34,361 bases of DNA, taken from contig JAEURC010000033.1 in NCBI GenBank assembly GCA_016789025.1, positions 1 to 34,361 on the forward strand. Direction: 5' to 3'. Of this stretch, positions 6,636 to 15,224 are shown piece after piece. Source of the stretch: Anaerolineales bacterium (GTDB lineage Bacteria; Chloroflexota; Anaerolineae; Anaerolineales; Villigracilaceae). The notes beneath the pieces are model-generated. The model searched no databases and was not told the DNA's origin. It was given only the letters and a program-made list of their open reading frames with translations. The translations under genes and the position numbers were made by a program. How positions within the stretch are numbered: position 1 is the stretch's first letter; each line of letters begins with the position of its first letter.

Positions 6636-9600
6636 ATGACCAACGATGAAGAAAAAAAACGCCGAATAAAAAAATTGCTCGACTCCGAAGCCGAAACCCG
6701 CGCCGAGACTCCCATCGAACCGAAGAAGGACGAGGCGGACGATCAGCAAGGGACGACGAAAGCCAGCGCGTCTCGAAAAACGCCGCCGACCTTCTTCGAT
6801 CCTCCTGAAACGCTCCGTTTTGGAGACGAAGATTCGGAACCTCGCCACATCGCTTTGGACGAGAACAACATGCCGCTTCCGCGCCGCGTCCACGAGGTGG
6901 ATATGGACGGCACGCGCGTGTCGCCCGTCGCGTATGAACGCGCGAGTCGACCAAGAGGCGCGACGGAAACGCGGCGAGTCGCCCCGCCAAGTCAGCCGCG
7001 CAAAGCCGCATCCACATCCTTTGATTGGGAGTCATTCGATTGGAGATCCATCAACTGGAAAAAAACTTGGGGATGTTTGGGACGAGCCACCGTATTGGCA
7101 TTATTCGGATTTGTCATCCTCGCCATCATCGTCGGCTCGGTCGGAATCTACTCGTACTATTCCATCGCGCGGACGTTACCCAGCGTGGACGATTTAAAAA
7201 ACCGCGCATCGCAATTTGAAACGACGCGCATCTTAGACCGCAACGGAAATCTGCTGTACGAGATTCTCGATCCCACCGCGGGACGCAGAACCTACGTGAC
7301 GCTCGACAAAATTTCTCCCGCGCTTGTCGCCGCGACGATCGCCACCGAAGATAAAGATTTTTACACGCATCCAGGTTTCGACCCGTGGGCGATCATCCGC
7401 GCGTTGTGGGAAAACTATCAAACCGACGGGCAGGGCGGAGGCGCGTCCACGATCACGCAACAACTCGCGCGCGCGTTGTTGCTCTCGCCCGAAGAACGCG
7501 CCGAACGGACGTATCGCCGCAAAGTGCGCGAGATCATCCTTGCCGCAGAGATCACGCGCCGCTATTCCAAAGATGAGATCCTCGAGTTGTATCTCAACGA
7601 AATTTATTACGGCAATCTCGCGTATGGAATCGAAGCCGCCTCCGAAACCTATTTCGGCAAGACCGCGAATCAATTAACTCTCGGCGAAGCGTCGTTCCTT
7701 GCGGGGCTTCCGCAGTCGCCAGCCGTGTACGACATTTACACGAATCGCGATGTGACGCTCGTCCGCCAACAACAAGTGTTGGTGCTGATGTTCGGACTGA
7801 GCCAGGCGGAGAATTGCATCCCCGTCAGCAACAGCGAAGCGCCGATCTGCGTGGACCAAGTCGCGGCGGTGCAGGCAGCGGACGAGATCAAGAGCCGCGT
7901 CTTCAACTCGCCGAACATTGACACGAAGTATCCGCACTGGGTCAACTTCGTCCGCTCGCAATTGGAAAAACAATACGACGCGCAGACCATCTATCGCTCG
8001 GGCTTCATCGTCTACACCACGCTCGACCCGAAATTGCAGGATGAAGCGCAGAGACTCGTCACCGAACAACTCGCTGGTCTCGCGGACAAAAACGCGAAGA
8101 ACGGCGCGCTCGTTTCGATCAAACCTTCGACGGGCGAGATTCTCGCCATGGTCGGCTCTCCCGATTTCAACAACGACGCCATCGCGGGACAGATCAACAT
8201 GGCGGATAGCGCGACGCGTCAGCCTGGTTCTTCGATCAAGCCCATCACGTATCTCGCCGCGTTTGAAAAAGGATGGACGCCCGCGACTCTCATCTGGGAC
8301 GTGCCGACGGATTTCCCCGACGGAGTTAATCCCGCATATCAACCTGTAAACTACGACGGAAAATTTCACGGTCCAATGACCGTGCGGACTGCGTTATCCA
8401 ACTCGTTCAACATCCCCGCCGTGAAAGCGTTGGAATTCGTCGGCGTGTACGACAACCCAAACACGCCCGAAGAAGATGGCATGATCGCCATGGCAAAGCG
8501 ACTCGGCATCACCAGCCTCACAGGGGATCAATACGGACTCGCGCTCACGCTCGGAGGCGGCGAAGTGAGTCTGTTGGAAATGACCTCCGCCTTTTCCGTG
8601 TTTGCAAACAGCGGCAAAAAACTCCCGCCCGTTGCGATCCTCAAGATCGTTGATTTTGAAGGCAACGTCATTTATGAATACCAACCGCCGCAAGCCGAGC
8701 AAGTCATTCGCGCCGAACACGCCTACCTCATTTCATCCATCCTTTCCGATAACCAAGCGCGTTCGTGGATGTTCGGACCCAACTCCGTTTTGAATCTCCC
8801 CTTCCAAGCCGCGGCAAAAACGGGAACCGCGGGCGACCCGCGCGGCGCGGATGGCGTCAACGTCTACGACAATTGGACTCTCGGCTACACTCCCGATCTC
8901 GTCACTGGCGTGTGGGTCGGCAACGCCGATTACACGCCGATGATCAACACCTCAGGCACAACAGGCGCGGCTCCCATTTGGTCTGCGTTCATGCAATATG
9001 CCGTGCCGCTTGTGAGTCCCAACAACACGCCTTCGCCGTTCACTTTTCCGCAAGGCATCACCGAGAAAATTATCTGCGCGGTTTCAGGCGCCGAGCCGTC
9101 CAATTGGTGCAAGGGCGGTCAACGCAATGAGTTCTTCGCAAGCGACCAGCCTCCCCTGCCCGCGTCGCAAGACCTCTTGCGCCAAACCGAAATCGACACG
9201 TGGACGGGTCTCATCGCGGGCAATGCCTGTCCCGATTTCGACAAAGAAGAACTCGTGATGAACGTCAAAGACGAGTGGGGTCGCAAGTGGCTTCGCACGG
9301 GCGACGGCAAAGACTGGCTTGAATCGCACGACATGCCGCGCAACCCATTCTTCGCGCCCGATCGCGAATGTTCCGCCGACAATCCGCGCCCGATTCTCGA
9401 ATTCTCGAATCTCAACGACGGCGACACCATCACCGACTCCAACCTCGTCATCAAAGGCATCATAGACGTGACCAAAGGCGACTTCACTGGCTGGCGTCTT
9501 GAAGTCGGCGCGGGCGAAGACCCCAACGATTGGACGACTCTCGCGCAGGGCAACAACGTAATCGAATCAGACAACATCTTCACTTGGGATATGAAAGACG

Positions 9601-9833
9601 TGACCTCCGATAAGATCACGCTTCGGATCTATCTCCAAAACGGAGAGGAATTCTACGCCGAAAAACGCGTCACTCTGACCCTCAACCTGCCTACCCCACC
9701 CCCCGACCCCACTCTCCCCCCCAGCCTCACCCCGCGCCCCCCACCCGACGCGCCCCCTGCGACTCCCACTGAGACGCCAACCCTCGCCCCTCCCACCGAA
9801 ACGCCCACACCGAGTCGGACACCTCCACCATAA
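6636..9833 (+). CDS. Class A penicillin-binding protein (bifunctional transglycosylase/transpeptidase)
   Basis: 1065 residues from the ATG at 6636. An earlier in-frame ATG (6432) would add 68 residues encoded wholly by intergenic repeats, so it was not used. Order: charged cytoplasmic N-terminus (1-148), one membrane helix (about 150-175), GT51 transglycosylase with EDKDFY (catalytic Glu238) and GGASTITQQLARALLL, then transpeptidase with SSIK (Ser532), SFN (590-592) and KTG (Lys728). A further beta domain follows, and the protein ends in a Pro/Thr tail of about 50 residues. It polymerises lipid II glycan and cross-links peptide stems outside the membrane. All catalytic motifs are intact. The Pro-Thr tail, unusual for PBPs, resembles the linkers of the lipoproteins here. 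No ribosome site is evident. Confidence 0.94.
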   Translation: MTNDEEKKRRIKKLLDSEAETRAETPIEPKKDEADDQQGTTKASASRKTPPTFFDPPETLRFGDEDSEPRHIALDENNMPLPRRVHEVDMDGTRVSPVAYERASRPRGATETRRVAPPSQPRKAASTSFDWESFDWRSINWKKTWGCLGRATVLALFGFVILAIIVGSVGIYSYYSIARTLPSVDDLKNRASQFETTRILDRNGNLLYEILDPTAGRRTYVTLDKISPALVAATIATEDKDFYTHPGFDPWAIIRALWENYQTDGQGGGASTITQQLARALLLSPEERAERTYRRKVREIILAAEITRRYSKDEILELYLNEIYYGNLAYGIEAASETYFGKTANQLTLGEASFLAGLPQSPAVYDIYTNRDVTLVRQQQVLVLMFGLSQAENCIPVSNSEAPICVDQVAAVQAADEIKSRVFNSPNIDTKYPHWVNFVRSQLEKQYDAQTIYRSGFIVYTTLDPKLQDEAQRLVTEQLAGLADKNAKNGALVSIKPSTGEILAMVGSPDFNNDAIAGQINMADSATRQPGSSIKPITYLAAFEKGWTPATLIWDVPTDFPDGVNPAYQPVNYDGKFHGPMTVRTALSNSFNIPAVKALEFVGVYDNPNTPEEDGMIAMAKRLGITSLTGDQYGLALTLGGGEVSLLEMTSAFSVFANSGKKLPPVAILKIVDFEGNVIYEYQPPQAEQVIRAEHAYLISSILSDNQARSWMFGPNSVLNLPFQAAAKTGTAGDPRGADGVNVYDNWTLGYTPDLVTGVWVGNADYTPMINTSGTTGAAPIWSAFMQYAVPLVSPNNTPSPFTFPQGITEKIICAVSGAEPSNWCKGGQRNEFFASDQPPLPASQDLLRQTEIDTWTGLIAGNACPDFDKEELVMNVKDEWGRKWLRTGDGKDWLESHDMPRNPFFAPDRECSADNPRPILEFSNLNDGDTITDSNLVIKGIIDVTKGDFTGWRLEVGAGEDPNDWTTLAQGNNVIESDNIFTWDMKDVTSDKITLRIYLQNGEEFYAEKRVTLTLNLPTPPPDPTLPPSLTPRPPPDAPPATPTETPTLAPPTETPTPSRTPPP

Positions 9834-9841
9834 TTGCGCCG

Positions 9842-10062
9842 TGTCACCCTGAGCGATAGCGAAGGGTCTCTTCACACCAAGCCGAGACCCTTCGGTCGCA
9901 AAACACAAACACATGTCATGCTGAGCGCTAGCGAAGCATCTCCTTCACGCCAAGCAGAGACCCTTTGATTGCCGAGAGATCCTCCCGTTGTGTCACTCTG
10001 AGCGCCAGCGAAGAGTCTCCATGACAATGTCAGAGATTCTTCGCTACGCTCAGAATGACATG
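9842..10062. repeat. Left REP-like palindrome array
   Basis: At least four units of the form TGTCAYSCTGAGCGnnAGCGAAGnnTCTC: forward at 9842, 9915 and 9991, and inverted at about 10033-10061 (AGATTCTTCGCTACGCTCAG then AATGACAT). Between them run AAGCNGAGACCCTTCGGTCGC-like segments, which pair with the unit cores. Spacers are irregular. Confidence 0.85.
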
Positions 10063-10076
10063 GCAAAAGATGAATT

Positions 10077-10364
10077 ATGAAATCGTATTTCGTCTACATC
10101 ATGACAAACAGATCGAAGACTCTCTACACAGGCGTCACCAACAATCTCGAACGACGCGTGTTTGAGCATAAAAATAAACTTGTCGCGGGGTTTACAAGCA
10201 AATACAACATCACCAAATTGGTATACTACGAAGAAACAAGCGATGTGCATTCAGCTCTTGCCCGAGAAAAACAAATCAAAGGCTGGCTCCGCGCCAAGAA
10301 AGTTGCTTTGATCGAGGATGAAAATCCCGAATGGAATGATTTGAGTCTTGAATGGTATAAATAA
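10077..10364 (+). CDS. Single-domain GIY-YIG nuclease (UPF0213/YhbQ-like)
   Basis: 95 residues, a stand-alone GIY-YIG domain. The signature is YFVYIMTN (the GIY part is YVYIM-like) followed by TLYTGVTNNLERRVFEHKN, where Tyr, Gly-Val-Thr, Arg and the conserved HK are visible; the conserved Glu lies near ALAREKQIKGW. This fold hydrolyses one DNA strand phosphodiester with a metal ion. Its role in free-standing small proteins is not established. It is closely surrounded by inverted REP-like palindromes, the left one ending 15 nt before the ATG and the right one starting 14 nt after the stop, which suggests the palindromes are its natural substrates or carriers. No clear ribosome site. Confidence 0.88.
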   Translation: MKSYFVYIMTNRSKTLYTGVTNNLERRVFEHKNKLVAGFTSKYNITKLVYYEETSDVHSALAREKQIKGWLRAKKVALIEDENPEWNDLSLEWYK

Positions 10365-10378
10365 TTTAACTATCCCGT

Positions 10379-10641
10379 TATGTCACCCTGAGCGTTAGCG
10401 AAGGGTCTCCTCCACGCCGAGCGAAGACCCTTCGGTCGCAAAACGCACAAACGCATGTGATGCTGAGGGACGCCTCGCGTCCCGAAGCATCTCCTCCACG
10501 CCAAGCAGAGACCCTTCGGTCGCTATCGCTCCCTCAGGGTGACATGTGGGCGTGTCATGCTGAGCGCCAGCGAAGCATCTCCTCCATGCCAAGCAGAGAC
10601 CCTTCGGTCGTGGCGCGAAGCGCTACTCCCTCAGGGTGACA
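10379..10641. repeat. Right REP-like palindrome array
   Basis: Units of the same family as at 9842-10062: forward at 10380, about 10457 and 10553, each followed by CAAGCAGAGACCCTTCGGTCG-like sequence, and ending with inverted CCCTCAGGGTGACAT copies at about 10528-10545 and 10627-10642. Two long composite hairpins can be drawn. It ends 17 nt before the DinB gene. Confidence 0.85.
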
Positions 10642-10658
10642 TGTTATAGGAATAACCA

Positions 10659-11162
10659 ATGAAAATCAAAGACATCCTCTTCCTCTACGAATACAACTAC
10701 TGGGCGAACAAAAAAATCCTCGCCGCGAGCGCGGGCGTGACGCAGGAACAATTCACCGCGTCTGCGAATTTTCCCTTTGGCGGCTTGCGCGGAACGCTGG
10801 TCCACATCGTGGATGCCGAACGCATCTGGCGCGTGTTATTCGAAACTCGAATCGTCACCGAGGATCAGGATCTGGTCGCAACAGATTTTCCAACCTTTGA
10901 ATCGCTTGAACAGAAATTCCGCAAAGAGGAAGAATTAATGCGAGCCTATCTCGCTCGTTTGAGTGACGAAGTTATGGACAGCCATCTACGATATGAAGCC
11001 TCTTCAGGCATTCAGCGCGATCGAATCATGTGGCATTGCCACGTCCATTTGGTGAATCACGGCACGCAACATCGCAGTGAAGCCGCGGCGCTGCTTACCG
11101 ATTACGGTCACTCGCCCGGGGAACTTGATTTCACCGTGTTCTTGAACGAGTGGAAAAAATGA
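10659..11162 (+). CDS. DinB/YfiT-family four-helix metalloprotein
   Basis: 167 residues with the DinB layout: ILFLYEYNYWANKKIL at the start, GTLVHIVDAERIW with the first metal His near residue 50, and HCHVHLVNHGTQHRSE with the second and third His near residues 129-137. These form the usual three-His metal site. The family includes thiol S-transferases and damage-inducible proteins; the substrate is unknown. The ribosome site AGGAA lies 7 nt before the ATG. It is the first gene of a tight operon: its stop overlaps the next start as ATGA. Confidence 0.88.
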   Translation: MKIKDILFLYEYNYWANKKILAASAGVTQEQFTASANFPFGGLRGTLVHIVDAERIWRVLFETRIVTEDQDLVATDFPTFESLEQKFRKEEELMRAYLARLSDEVMDSHLRYEASSGIQRDRIMWHCHVHLVNHGTQHRSEAAALLTDYGHSPGELDFTVFLNEWKK

Positions 11163-11356
11163 ACGGGAATACCCGAACCAACCTCAAGGTCGGAATGACC
11201 GTGCTTGTCGTCCAGAAACAAGACCAACGAACGGGGAAGTTGACCAAAGGCATCGTCAAAGATATCCTCACCAAATCACCGAACCATCCGCATGGCATCA
11301 AGGTCCGTTTGCAGAGCGGTGAGGTTGGGCGCGTTAAGGACATTGTTGTGGAATGA
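11159..11356 (+). CDS. ywbE: YwbE-family small protein (DUF2196)
   Basis: 65 residues. RTNLKVGMTVLVVQKQDQRTG and the strikingly conserved GIVKDILTKSPNHPHGIKV and RLQSGEVGRVKDI place it in the YwbE family (PF09962), small basic beta proteins of unknown function. The ATG at 11159 overlaps the TGA of the DinB gene and its own TGA overlaps the ATG of the lipoprotein gene, so all three are translationally coupled. A GTG three codons earlier is possible but less likely given the usual M-N-G start of the family. Confidence 0.9.
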   Translation: MNGNTRTNLKVGMTVLVVQKQDQRTGKLTKGIVKDILTKSPNHPHGIKVRLQSGEVGRVKDIVVE

Positions 11357-12444
11357 AGAAAAAAATATTATTTGGGATTCTCGCGCTGGGATTGTTGCTT
11401 GCGTGTGTGCCGGCCGGGCTGGCAACACCGGTGGTCGTCCCAGCGGACTCGAACGCGATCCAACTATATATGCAACAGACCGCTGCGGCCGCGTTCACAC
11501 AAACGCAGGCGTCGATTCCCACCCTGCCGCCAACGTTGACGCCCACGCCCACGCCGCGCCCCACGTTCACGCTCGATCCTACCTTCACCCCGGTTGGCAC
11601 GATTGTTTTTGCCGCAGCCACACGGTCGCAACAGGTGCAATATTTCCGCATTAAGCACGATCATCAACTCGCGCTATACAACTTCCGTTCGCGCACGGTC
11701 AGCCCCGATTGGGGATACACCAAACAGACCCCTGAAATTTTGCCGATGTTTCCGATCCCCAAGGAGGGCACAGGCACTATCCGCACCCCGGTGGATGGCG
11801 CATGGGAGCGATTCATCAACGAGTTGAACGGGAACAACAACGGCAAGTTGACATACCTCAAATCATCCGGTACAGCGTTGTTCAACGGGGCGGGCTTTCC
11901 TCAAATGGAAAGCCTGACGATGGGCGGCAACATCATCACCCTGGAGGCGATCTCCAACGGCTGGGGTAAGGTACATACCATGGATTTCAACTCGCCCGGT
12001 AATGCCAGCGTCGAGAACTATTTCACCCGTCCCGATCTCGTGCATAAATTCGTATTGGTATCCTGGAACACCAAGAATAAGACCACCATCTGGCCCAACA
12101 CGCCAAAGGGCGATATCTTTTATCCGTTTGTTACGCGCGACGATGTGTGGGTACAGATGGACCGACTTGAACCGTTCCCCATCCTGCCGATGAATGTGAG
12201 CGTCGTCATCACTCAGGATGTGCGCAAAGAACCCAAAGCGGATAGCGAGCTGACAAGCACCCGTCTCGAGGAAGGCAAAACGGCAACCATCATCCAGTAT
12301 CATCCCTCCGCTTCGGATGTGTGGGGGCAATTACAAAGCGGCGGTTGGGCGCTCTTGTTCTCCTACACAAAAGACGGTCCCACTCATTTCACAACCTGGA
12401 GCATGGCGACCATGCCTCCAAACCCGCCGAATTTGTCGGAGTGA
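11353..12444 (+). CDS. Secreted lipoprotein with TP-rich linker and SH3-like C-terminus
   Basis: 363 residues. A signal peptide ends at lipobox L-L-A-C (Cys18). A helix-prone stretch SNAIQLYMQQTAAAAFTQTQ and the linker LPPTLTPTPTPRPTFT precede an extracytoplasmic domain. Residues about 280-340 (VVITQDVRKEP, then KTATIIQYHPS, then GWALL) look like a bacterial SH3 strand pattern, a fold often used to bind cell-wall or protein ligands. The middle 180 residues match nothing I recognise. It is the third gene of the DinB-YwbE operon, coupled by an ATGA overlap. Its N-terminal architecture is shared with the genes at 15874, 20274 and the left-edge gene. Confidence 0.78.
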   Translation: MKKKILFGILALGLLLACVPAGLATPVVVPADSNAIQLYMQQTAAAAFTQTQASIPTLPPTLTPTPTPRPTFTLDPTFTPVGTIVFAAATRSQQVQYFRIKHDHQLALYNFRSRTVSPDWGYTKQTPEILPMFPIPKEGTGTIRTPVDGAWERFINELNGNNNGKLTYLKSSGTALFNGAGFPQMESLTMGGNIITLEAISNGWGKVHTMDFNSPGNASVENYFTRPDLVHKFVLVSWNTKNKTTIWPNTPKGDIFYPFVTRDDVWVQMDRLEPFPILPMNVSVVITQDVRKEPKADSELTSTRLEEGKTATIIQYHPSASDVWGQLQSGGWALLFSYTKDGPTHFTTWSMATMPPNPPNLSE

Positions 12445-12467
12445 AACACTCCAATAGTCAAAACCGC

Positions 12468-12495
12468 TTGAGTAACAAAACGCGTGTGCTATACT
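12468..12495 (+). promoter_or_regulatory. Leaderless promoter of plsY
   Basis: TTGAGT (12468-12473), a 16-nt spacer and TATACT (12490-12495), followed by 7 nt to the ATG at 12503. A 6-bp stem GGAGTG-AAA-CACTCC (12438-12452) lies just upstream at the stop of the previous gene. There is no ribosome site between the -10 box and the ATG. Confidence 0.65.
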
Positions 12496-12502
12496 CGCGC
12501 GC

Positions 12503-13075
12503 ATGCCCATCATTTCGATTCTCCTCCCCATTTTTGGTTATCTCTGCGGGTCGCTCCCTTTTGCCGTGTGGATCACGCGCTTCGCCAAAGGGGTAGATGT
12601 GCGCGATGGCGGCTCGGGTCACGCGGGGGCAACGAACACAGTGCGGCAAGCGGGCTTCGGCTGGGGCGCGCTCGTTTTGGTTCTCGATATCGCAAAAGGG
12701 TTTATTCCAACGTTATTGGCATATCGATATTCGGGTGAAACCTGGGTCATTGCCCTAACCGGCGCATTGGCGGTCATCGGCCACTGTTGGCCCCTCTTTG
12801 CGCAATTCCGCGGCGGCATGGGTCTGGCAACTTTCGGCGGCGCCGTTCTCGCGCTGGAGGCACTCGCTTTCTTTTCCGGCATCGGCTTGTTGGTGGCAAT
12901 GCTGGCTATCCTCCGTCATCGCGCGCGCGCCAGCCTGATCGCCGGCTTATTACTTGCGCCGCTGTATTGGCTCCTCAACCTGCGCGGCGCGGAGTTTTGG
13001 ATCGCCATCGCCTGCGGACTTGTGATCGCCTATCGTTTTCTCATAGATTGGAACCGTCAATATCGGGGGTTGTAA
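12503..13075 (+). CDS. plsY: Glycerol-3-phosphate acyltransferase PlsY
   Basis: 190 residues, an integral membrane protein with several hydrophobic helices. It transfers acyl groups from acyl-phosphate to glycerol-3-phosphate, the first acylation of phospholipid synthesis. All three PlsY motifs are recognisable: GSLPFAVWITR, GGSGHAGATNTVR and GHCWPLFAQFRGGMGLATFGG. Two usually conserved positions differ: GSGN is GSGH, and GGKG in motif 3 is GGMG, replacing the common lysine. Length is normal. Its stop overlaps the degV start (TAATG). The leaderless promoter supports the start. It is most likely functional but divergent; loss of activity cannot be ruled out. Confidence 0.9.
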   Translation: MPIISILLPIFGYLCGSLPFAVWITRFAKGVDVRDGGSGHAGATNTVRQAGFGWGALVLVLDIAKGFIPTLLAYRYSGETWVIALTGALAVIGHCWPLFAQFRGGMGLATFGGAVLALEALAFFSGIGLLVAMLAILRHRARASLIAGLLLAPLYWLLNLRGAEFWIAIACGLVIAYRFLIDWNRQYRGL

Positions 13076-13911
13076 TGAATCTTGGCATCGTTACCGATTC
13101 AACATCCGACCTCCCCAGCCATCTCATCGAACAACACGGACTCGAAGTCATCCCTTCCATTTTGATCCTCGACGGAAAAGAATACGCGGATGGAATCGGA
13201 CTCTCGCGCGAAGATTTTTATAACCGACTCGCTTCGCTTCACCCCTACCCTACAACTGCGGCGCCTTCGATCGGCGATTTCGCATCCCGTTACGACTCCC
13301 TCCTCTCGCGCGGCTGTGGACACATCCTCTCCATCCACGCCGCCGGGACGCTGACCGCCATCATCAATTCTGCGTATCAGGCGGCAAAAGATTTCCCAAA
13401 CAAAATCACCATTGTAGATAGCGGCTCGCTTTCGTTGGGACTCGGCTTTCAAGTTCTCGCCGCCGCCGAATCAGCCGAACTCGGTTTACAAGCCGCGCTC
13501 GACGCCATCGAATCGACTCGCAAGCGGTTATCCGTTTTCGCCGCGCTCGATACAATGGAAAATCTGAAACGCAGTGGGCGCGTTCCCGGTGTTGTGGCTC
13601 AATTGGGCGGATTGTTGTCCATCAAGCCAGTGGTCGAAATCAAAGATGGTCATGTCAAACCCATCGGCGCGACTCGCACAACGAAACAATCCGATAAACG
13701 AATGTTGAATTTACTTTTGGAAGTGGGTGAAATGGAACGACTCGCGATCCTGCATACCAACGCCCCCGCGCGCGCAAAGCAGCTATTGGACGCGGCGATG
13801 AATCGTCAATCCAAATTCATTCCGCGCGATATTTTGTTTGTCAACGTCACCGCCGTGATCGGAACGCATCTGGGGGCAAACGGTCTGGGCTTTGCGGCGG
13901 TAAAGAAATAA
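13075..13911 (+). CDS. DegV-family fatty-acid-binding protein (FakB-like)
   Basis: 278 residues from the ATG at 13075, whose first base is the last base of the plsY stop, with GGGGG as ribosome site. MNLGIVTDSTSDLPSHLIEQ and the later SIHAAGTLTAIINSA and ATRTTKQSDKRM are typical DegV family segments, and the Ser/Thr residues that hold the carboxylate of the fatty acid are present. In Firmicutes DegV proteins (FakB) deliver fatty acid to the FakA kinase, whose acyl-phosphate product feeds PlsX/PlsY. The one-base overlap with plsY makes that role attractive here, though no fakA is in the window. An open frame extends upstream to 12787 inside plsY but this is only read-through. Confidence 0.92.
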   Translation: MNLGIVTDSTSDLPSHLIEQHGLEVIPSILILDGKEYADGIGLSREDFYNRLASLHPYPTTAAPSIGDFASRYDSLLSRGCGHILSIHAAGTLTAIINSAYQAAKDFPNKITIVDSGSLSLGLGFQVLAAAESAELGLQAALDAIESTRKRLSVFAALDTMENLKRSGRVPGVVAQLGGLLSIKPVVEIKDGHVKPIGATRTTKQSDKRMLNLLLEVGEMERLAILHTNAPARAKQLLDAAMNRQSKFIPRDILFVNVTAVIGTHLGANGLGFAAVKK

Positions 13912-13915
13912 ACAA

Positions 13916-13977
13916 AGCCACAGAGACCACAGAGCATATTGAGATTTTTCTCAAAGAACTCTGTGTTCTCTGTGGCT
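13916..13977. repeat. CACAGAG-type hairpin between convergent genes
   Basis: AGCCACAGAG (13916-13925) pairs with CTCTGTGGCT (13968-13977), with a nested TTGAGA...CTCAA stem in the loop. It lies between the ends of degV and gcdH and could end both transcripts, but it has no T-run and belongs to a dispersed family (also 16775-16833 and a half copy near 6409). Confidence 0.8.
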
Positions 13978-13990
13978 AAAGATTTTGTAT

Positions 13991-15166
13991 TTACGAAAAC
14001 GCCTGAATCCCCGTCTGCGCTCTTCCTAAAATCAACGCATGTATATCATGCGTGCCTTCGTATGTATTGACCGCTTCCAGATTCATCGCATGTCGAATCA
14101 CATGGAACTCATCCGACACGCCGTTGCCGCCGTGCATGTCGCGCGACATTCTTGCGATCTCAAGCGCTTTGCCGCATGAATTGCGCTTGACCAGCGAGAT
14201 CATCTCAGGCGCGGATTTGCCTTCATCAATTAATCGTCCCACGCGTAATGCGCCTTGCAATCCCAGCGTGATCTCCGTCATCATGTTTGCCAGTTTCAAC
14301 TGAATGATCTGATTCGCCGCCAGCGGACGCCCAAACTGCGGACGATCCAACGTGTATTGCCGTGCCGCATGCCAGCAGAATTCCGCCGCGCCCAACGCCC
14401 CCCACGCGATTCCGTACCGCGCCTTGTTCAAACACCCGAACGGACCTCCCAATCCCTTCACATTCGGGAAAATATTTTCCTCAGGCACAAACACATCGTT
14501 CATCACGATCTCGCCCGTCGAACTCGCGCGCAGACTGAACTTCCCCTCGATCTTCGGCGCGGATAAGCCCTTCATCCCTTTTTCGAGAATGAATCCGCGA
14601 ATCTCGCCGTCGAGTTTTGCCCACACTACGAAGACATCTGCGATGGGCGAGTTGGTGATCCACATCTTGTTGCCTTGCAAAATGTAACCGCCGTCCACTT
14701 TTTTAGCGCGGGTCTCCATGCTGGCGGGGTCGCTTCCATGATTCGGTTCGGTGAGACCAAAACAGCCGATCCACTTTCCACTCGCCAGATTAGGCAAATA
14801 TTTTTTTCGCTGTTCTTCCGTTCCATATGTGTAAATCGGATACATCACGAGCGAACTCTGCACAGACATCGCCGAGCGGTAGCCGCTATCCACGCGCTCC
14901 ACTTCGCGTGCCATCAATCCGTACGCCACATGATTCAACCCCGCGCCGCCGTATTCTTCAGGGATGGTTGAGCCGAGGAATCCCAACTTTCCCATTTCAT
15001 CCATGATCTCGCGGTGGAAGATCTCCTTGCGATTCGCCTCCAGAATGCGCGGCTGTAATCTTTCTTGGCAATATCGGTGCGCGATTTCACTGATCACGCG
15101 CTCTTCATCGGTGAGTTGGTCGTTGAGCAGGAAGGGATCGTCCCATTTAAAGGTTGGTTTTGACAT
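13991..15166 (-). CDS. gcdH: Glutaryl-CoA dehydrogenase
   Basis: 391 residues, an FAD-dependent acyl-CoA dehydrogenase. It follows mitochondrial GCDH almost motif by motif: [78 protein letters not shown] and [17 protein letters not shown]. The catalytic Glu is in NTYEGTHD. The enzyme oxidises and decarboxylates glutaryl-CoA to crotonyl-CoA in lysine/tryptophan or aromatic breakdown; some anaerobes have non-decarboxylating forms, so the exact product is open. The ribosome site GAGGTAACC precedes the ATG. It faces away from ogt on the same strand, 58 nt downstream of that gene's stop, and probably has its own promoter. Confidence 0.94.
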   Translation of the reverse strand: MSKPTFKWDDPFLLNDQLTDEERVISEIAHRYCQERLQPRILEANRKEIFHREIMDEMGKLGFLGSTIPEEYGGAGLNHVAYGLMAREVERVDSGYRSAMSVQSSLVMYPIYTYGTEEQRKKYLPNLASGKWIGCFGLTEPNHGSDPASMETRAKKVDGGYILQGNKMWITNSPIADVFVVWAKLDGEIRGFILEKGMKGLSAPKIEGKFSLRASSTGEIVMNDVFVPEENIFPNVKGLGGPFGCLNKARYGIAWGALGAAEFCWHAARQYTLDRPQFGRPLAANQIIQLKLANMMTEITLGLQGALRVGRLIDEGKSAPEMISLVKRNSCGKALEIARMSRDMHGGNGVSDEFHVIRHAMNLEAVNTYEGTHDIHALILGRAQTGIQAFS

Positions 15167-15224
15167 GGTTACCTCGATAGTATGTTGTGCGCATTTCTAA
15201 AAACGATTGTATCAAACGACGCTC

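Larger units (their letters stand above)
9842..10641. mobile_element. Candidate repeat-flanked GIY-YIG cassette
   Basis: An 800-bp unit bounded by perfect 12-bp inverted repeats, TGTCACCCTGAG (9842-9853) and CTCAGGGTGACA (10630-10641). Inside are arrays of REP-like palindromes on each side of one small gene, and the two palindrome copies next to the gene also face each other. It sits between two unrelated genes. No target-site duplication is apparent. The idea that it moves as a unit is an inference. Confidence 0.5.

Noticed and set aside
7674..8369. 231-residue open frame opposite the penicillin-binding protein
   Set aside because: Arg-rich antisense frame with no domain, as expected opposite GC-rich coding DNA; the plus-strand gene has every catalytic motif.
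9842..10641. CRISPR array
   Set aside because: Repeats occur in both orientations with unequal gaps and internal palindromes; no uniform spacers and no cas genes.
12787..13074. DegV reading frame extended into plsY
   Set aside because: This is open read-through in another frame of plsY; the DegV family begins MNLGIVTDSTSD at 13075, next to a GGGGG ribosome site.
13916..13977. Classical Rho-independent terminator after degV
   Set aside because: The stem lacks a T-run and the same arms recur at 16775-16833, so it was called a dispersed repeat, though it may still help end transcription.
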